A stretch of 64,000 nucleotides of DNA from Linnemannia schmuckeri (lineage: Eukaryota > Mortierellomycota > Mortierellomycetes > Mortierellales > Mortierellaceae). The stretch is taken from the NCBI GenBank assembly GCA_029449235.1, contig JANATG010000018.1:992001-1056000 (forward strand), read 5' to 3'. Position numbers and translations under genes: made by a program. This document shows, piece by piece, positions 59,973 to 64,000 of the stretch (position 1 is the first letter of the stretch; the number at the start of each line of letters is the position of its first letter). The notes under the pieces were generated by a model, which was given only the letters and a program-made list of their open reading frames with translations, did no database searches and was not told the origin of the DNA.

Positions 59973-62022
59973 GGCGGGAACGTAGTATAGATACAACAAA
60001 CCACTATATCAGCAGCAGACACATCCATCATTGAGCCCTTATATTACCACTACCAGCTACTAACCATCGTCATTCTGTCTTTGCCTCACTTTTTGTATAT
60101 GATAGAGGGTGTTCTTTTGGAGGAGAAAGGTAGGACAGGATGCATCATTACACTTCCCCTCTTTTTGCCTTGATTATGCAAATCACCTTGTCCCCGTCTC
60201 TTGCATTCCCTTGCTAGCGGTCGTAGCTCTTCTCTCAATTTTTAGTCACACGACGTATTCTCTTTCCATTATGACGTCTTAGGCGAGCGCTATGCTACTG
60301 GTGACAAGGCTCGGAGATTCTACGAAAAGGCTGGAGACATGTACAATAAGGCCTGCCAGCTCAACCCCGAAGATTCTGACTGCCTCTACAATTTGTAAGC
60401 AGGCCTCTTTCTTGAAATACTGGAATCGCAACAGGGCTGATGCTATCCATTGGCATGCTGTATTGATCAAAGAACGCTTTTTTGCTCGTAACAATTACTA
60501 TAGCGGACGTGTTCTCTACATCTTGGTCGACTTTACTCACGACCCTTGCCAAAAGCTGGCCTTACTCAACGCCTCGATTGAGCGTTTCAGAAATGCTTTG
60601 ATCTATGATTCCGAGAACCCTGACACTCTTTTCAACCTCGGCCAGGCTTTGCAGACACACGCCGATGTGATTCAGGACCACGATGAGGACGACGAGGATG
60701 ATGAGCACGACCACAGCCACGGAGATCATGACCACGACCATGGCAACCCTGAGGAGCGCGCAGCTGAGGAGCTTCAAGAAGCTATTTCCTTGTTCGAGAC
60801 TTGCTACACGATCCAGCAGCGCGACCTCTACACTGCTGTCCAGGAGGCTCGCGAGGCCAACGCAGAGGAGGAAAAGAAGCCCGAGGAGTTGGTCGAACAG
60901 GAGCTTCAGGAGTTGTCCAGCGCGGCTGGCGTTTTGATCGACACATTGATTTCGGCTTCCCAGGCATTGACTTCTTTGGCGTTCTTGGTCGACACCAGGG
61001 AGCTTTCGCAGGAGCACTACAAGGATGCTGCTGAAAAATTGGATATTGCCCTTGGTGTAGCCAACGACAGGGCTCTTTGGCCAGCACCCGAGGATGAGAG
61101 TGCATCGAGCGGCAAGGGCAAGGGACGTCAGGATGACGATGCTGAGCCCCTCGAATCGGATGAGATCTTGCCCGCCTCCAAGCCTGTTTCGATCTTTCGC
61201 GAGGCTGAATCCCAGAGCGACGTTGTGAGCCAGAAGGAAAAGATCTGCGAGATCCACCTCCAGTACTCGAACCTCTTGTCGTCCCAGACCGACCGCAACT
61301 TCCAGGATACCGGCAAGATCTCGGAAGGACTCTATGAGAAGTCGCTGAAGCATTTGAACGTTGTTTTGCGCCACCATCCCCGCCAGGTCGAGGCCCTTTG
61401 CGACAAGGGAGATCTTTTGGGCTCCTGGGCCCAGGGCTTGGCTACGTTTGAGCAGGGATCGATCTCGTTGGACGGCATTGAACAGTGGGATTCCAAGTCT
61501 GTGTTGAGCCTTGGAACGAGCGATGTGGTTGCCGCTGAGCCAGCTGCTGATGCCAAGGAGGGCAAGTCTGACCGCGCTTCAAGGATTTGGCAGTTGTTTG
61601 CCTCGGCCACTCGCGCCTTCCTTTCTGCTTTGGAAGTGGAGCCCCAGAATACATCGATCCTCGAGAAGTTGGGTGACATTCATTGGTCGCGGTCGTTGTT
61701 GACTTCCCCTGTGGCACTCAAGAACCGGCCCATGTTGTTGAATAATGCCAGCGTGTACTACCGTTTCGCCTGGGAGTCCTGCAAGGACGGAGCAGCCGAG
61801 AACGTGGATGAGGAGCAGCGGCTGGAGATCTTGTTGAGCTGGGCTCAGGTTCTTCGGGCGATTCCTGGCAAGGAGGAGGAGGTTGTCAGGGTGTTGAAGC
61901 AGTGGAAGCGTCTTGGAGGATCCAAGGAGATGCTGGCCGAGATGCTCGAGGGTAACTCGGGTGATATTCTCCAGGAAGACTTTATCGAGTTCGCACTGAA
62001 GCTGTTCACCAAAGGCCTCTAG
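59583..62022 (+). CDS. TPR-like helical repeat protein
   Basis: Four exons (59583-59676, 60106-60129, 60283-60394, 60504-62022) give 582 residues. Exon 2 is only 24 bp. The protein starts with a Lys-rich stretch (KKFGKGSSSKDKKKAPKE), then helical repeats of tetratricopeptide character: FYEKAGDMYNKACQLNPEDS, IERFRNALIYDSENPDTLFN with LGQALQ, LKHLNVVLRHHPRQVEALCD with KGDLL, and FLSALEVEPQNTSILEKLGD. A striking His/Asp insert (EHDHSHGDHDHDHG, near residue 140) interrupts the second repeat pair. The C-terminus is helical. There is no signal peptide or membrane span. It should act as a protein-binding scaffold or chaperone; I cannot name an orthologue with confidence. Confidence 0.75.
59945..59972. 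repeat. Poly(T) tract, 28 bp, in the TPR gene intron 1
   Basis: An uninterrupted run of 28 T on the plus (sense) strand, inside the first intron and about 130 bp before the 3' splice site. Confidence 0.85.
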
Positions 62023-62074
62023 AGCTTTCACTTGAAGAGATCGATTGTTTTACCACAGCCCATCATAATAAACA

Positions 62075-62080
<6 letters not shown>

Positions 62081-62105
<25 letters not shown>
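62081..62105. repeat. Poly(A) tract after the TPR gene
   Basis: About 25 A follow an AATAAA at 62068 by roughly 10 bp. This may be an ordinary genomic A-tract at the polyadenylation zone. Confidence 0.7.
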
Positions 62106-62370
62106 GCCGCCGGATACTAAACATGGTCAAAGTGTGACACAAAAAGGGGAGCCAAGTCAACTTTAGGAAAGACCACGTCACATTTGCACTTTGGGCTGAA
62201 GGATGCCACACAAAGTTCATCATCTCGCTTAGAGTTTCTTTGGTGGCATCCCTCTCTTTCTCCTCCACTTCACTCCACCTCGACGCGAATCCACGCCAGA
62301 CTCAAGGACCCGACCCCCCAAAGCACAAACAACTACCATCCACTACCGCAACCTCGGTACCTCCAAAACA

Positions 62371-63491
62371 ATGACACGGAAGCAGTTTGCTGCCAAGGTC
62401 GCCTTTGCGGCTGTTGCCATGCTCGCCCTCTCTTGGGTCCATACCGCCCAGGCGATCAAGTTTACCATTGCCGGCCAAGACGCCAGCGACGCCCGACCCT
62501 TCTGTATCTCCCATTTCGTCGAGGCTGACACCCAGGTTGTTGTCAAGGTCAAGGTCGGAAACGGGCCTCATCAGAAAGTCTCCGTCGAGGTATGTTTTGT
62601 GTCCCGATCTCTTTTTTTTTCGCGTTATGTGTCTTGGTTTACTTTATTCGTTTCACACACATAGGCCAATCATTGCCCACCCATACTAAGACGCTTTTTG
62701 TTGTTGCGGTTGGTTTGGCTACAGGTCACGGATGATACTATTCACCAAGGCCAGCTCTGGAAGAAGGACAACCTTGCTGAGGAGATGCAGCGTGGCGCCT
62801 TCTTGAACAAGGAGGCAGGCAACGTCGTCGCCTGTTTCACTAACGTCTTGGCCTCTGGTAAGAACTATTGATCTCATTAACTACAACTCATCCAACCCTT
62901 TTCCTCGTCCCTTAATTCACCCTTTGTTCACCTTTTGCCCTGAGCATACAACAATTGAAGACAGGGACTTCCAAATCGCTCTCACGTCTTCTCTCTTCAA
63001 GTGTGTTTACTAACCGATCACCGTTCTTGTTTGTCTTCTGTATCCTACTGACAGGTTACAAGGCAGATCCAAAGTACACGCGCGTGGTGGATGTGGATTT
63101 CGAGATTGGATCAGAGACGATTGACTATTTGAAGCTGGCGGAGAAGGAGAAGCTGAAGCCCATGGAAGTCGAGTTGAGAAAGCTCGAGGATCTTGTCAAG
63201 GATGTCATTGAAGATATGGAGCACCTCCAGCGTCGCGAGGAGAAGATGCGAAACACCAACGGTAAATACATATGGATCAACACGAGACGAGCCCACGTGA
63301 ACAGAAACAATTGTATGAGTGTGCGGTGTACTGATGCTAAATTTTGTTTGCCTTTTTTTTTTTTGTTAGAATCGACGAATGCTCGTGTGCAGTGGTTCTC
63401 GACGATGACCATGTTTGTCCTGATTGCATTAGGAGCATGGCAGATTATCTACCTCAAGCAGTTCTTCCGCAAGAAGAGACTTATCGATTAA
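62371..63491 (+). CDS. p24 family cargo receptor (emp24/gp25L/p24)
   Basis: Four exons (62371-62589, 62725-62857, 63055-63261, 63370-63491) give 226 residues. p24 proteins form oligomers that load GPI-anchored and other cargo into COPII vesicles and return in COPI vesicles. A signal peptide ends near HTAQA. The GOLD domain follows with its two cysteines (RPFCISHFVEADTQVVVKVK and the later VVACFTN). Then come a coiled coil (KLKPMEVELRKLEDLVKDVI), the conserved NARVQWFS before the membrane, a single span (FVLIALGAWQIIYL) and a cytosolic tail KQFFRKKRLID with the FF and dibasic signals of the family. The delta subfamily (yeast Erv25) is the closest impression; subfamily choice is uncertain. Confidence 0.92.
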
Positions 63492-64000
63492 ATCATCACT
63501 GCCGGATCTTCAGGAGAAGCGATAGTCAGGGGAATAAAGTACAGCGGGAGAGCAATTTTGACAGAGACGAGTGAAAAATGACTAGAAAGAGCAATCATGG
63601 CCAATGTAGCAGTAAACCATATAACTGAAGCCATTCTCATCTCGAACTGCTTCATTCTGCTATCCCACTCCTATGCAGTTCTTGAAAAAGATATTTTATT
63701 GTTATTTTATTGTTCCCCAGATGGTTTCTGAGCATTAACGAGTCCAATCAAAAGGTTCGCGTCGTCTAGCCATAGTTATCCGCGCCTAAACAACGCGTCG
63801 CACTCGTTCGAGCTCGGTCGAACAAGGAGAACAACAAAAAAAAACAGACGTTAGTTGACTTTCCTCCACAAAAATGTTGATATTGGCATCGAACGCCCCC
63901 ATTATCTGACAAGTTTATTGCACGTCGAAATTCACAAGACACTTGGTGCGGGTGCACACGATCAAGGACTAACGAAACCGCACAACCACCAACGGCAAAG
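63492..64000. other. Right edge, nothing recognised
   Basis: 3' flank of the p24 gene followed by AT-rich sequence. A gene beginning beyond the window edge cannot be judged. Confidence 0.4.

Overview
The window looks like nuclear DNA of a filamentous fungus. Nearly every recognisable gene is broken by short introns with GT(A/G)AG(T) donors and pyrimidine-AG acceptors, there are no operons, and the proteins are fungal (Sla1, Snf4, Lsg1, Kch-type channel, mS41). The Asn/Gln-rich protein tails, CT-rich leaders and long poly(A)/poly(T) tracts fit an early-diverging lineage. A Mortierella-like Mucoromycota member is my best guess from overall resemblance; it is inferred, not proven. All exon coordinates were read by eye and checked for reading phase.

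Layout: 1-6.9 kb is gene-poor, with a small secreted Cys-rich protein, a short unknown ORF and a stop-interrupted reading frame. 6.9-12.5 kb holds exosome subunit Mtr3 (+), AMPK gamma/Snf4 (-) and a WKF-domain nucleolar protein (-). 13.6-23.6 kb is an endocytic pair in tandem: Sla1 and an epsin, both carrying actin-regulating-kinase type QxTG motifs. 24.0-28.96 kb holds PRMT3 (+) and the 60S GTPase Lsg1 (-), tail to tail. 29.25-33.96 kb is a 4.7-kb DNA transposon. 34.2-44.4 kb holds MCM5 (+), a VIP36-like lectin (+), ribonucleotide reductase small subunit (-) and a RING protein (-). A 4.4-kb gene-free gap follows. 48.8-52.0 kb is a CENP-B/Psq-type DNA-binding protein (+), and 52.9-57.1 kb a very large Kch-type potassium channel protein (-). 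58.6-63.5 kb holds mitoribosomal mS41 (-), a TPR protein (+) and a p24 cargo receptor (+).

The most notable feature is the transposon. Perfect 26-bp terminal inverted repeats (29252-29277 and 33936-33961) enclose a 5'-truncated, intron-containing MULE-type transposase with a SWIM zinc finger (minus strand) and a Fanzor, the eukaryotic TnpB-like RNA-guided nuclease (plus strand). The Fanzor keeps its RuvC aspartates, the displaced glutamate and the zinc finger, but has two apparent frameshifts and one in-frame TAG. Between its stop codon and the right end lies a perfect 23-bp inverted repeat, where a Fanzor guide RNA would be expected. The element sits in the formerly about 0.5-kb divergent promoter of LSG1 and MCM5.

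Functionally the host genes are housekeeping: RNA decay and ribosome maturation (Mtr3, WKF protein, PRMT3, Lsg1, mS41), DNA replication and dNTP supply (MCM5, RNR2), endocytosis and secretion (Sla1, epsin, VIP36-like lectin, p24), and energy or ion signalling (Snf4, Kch).
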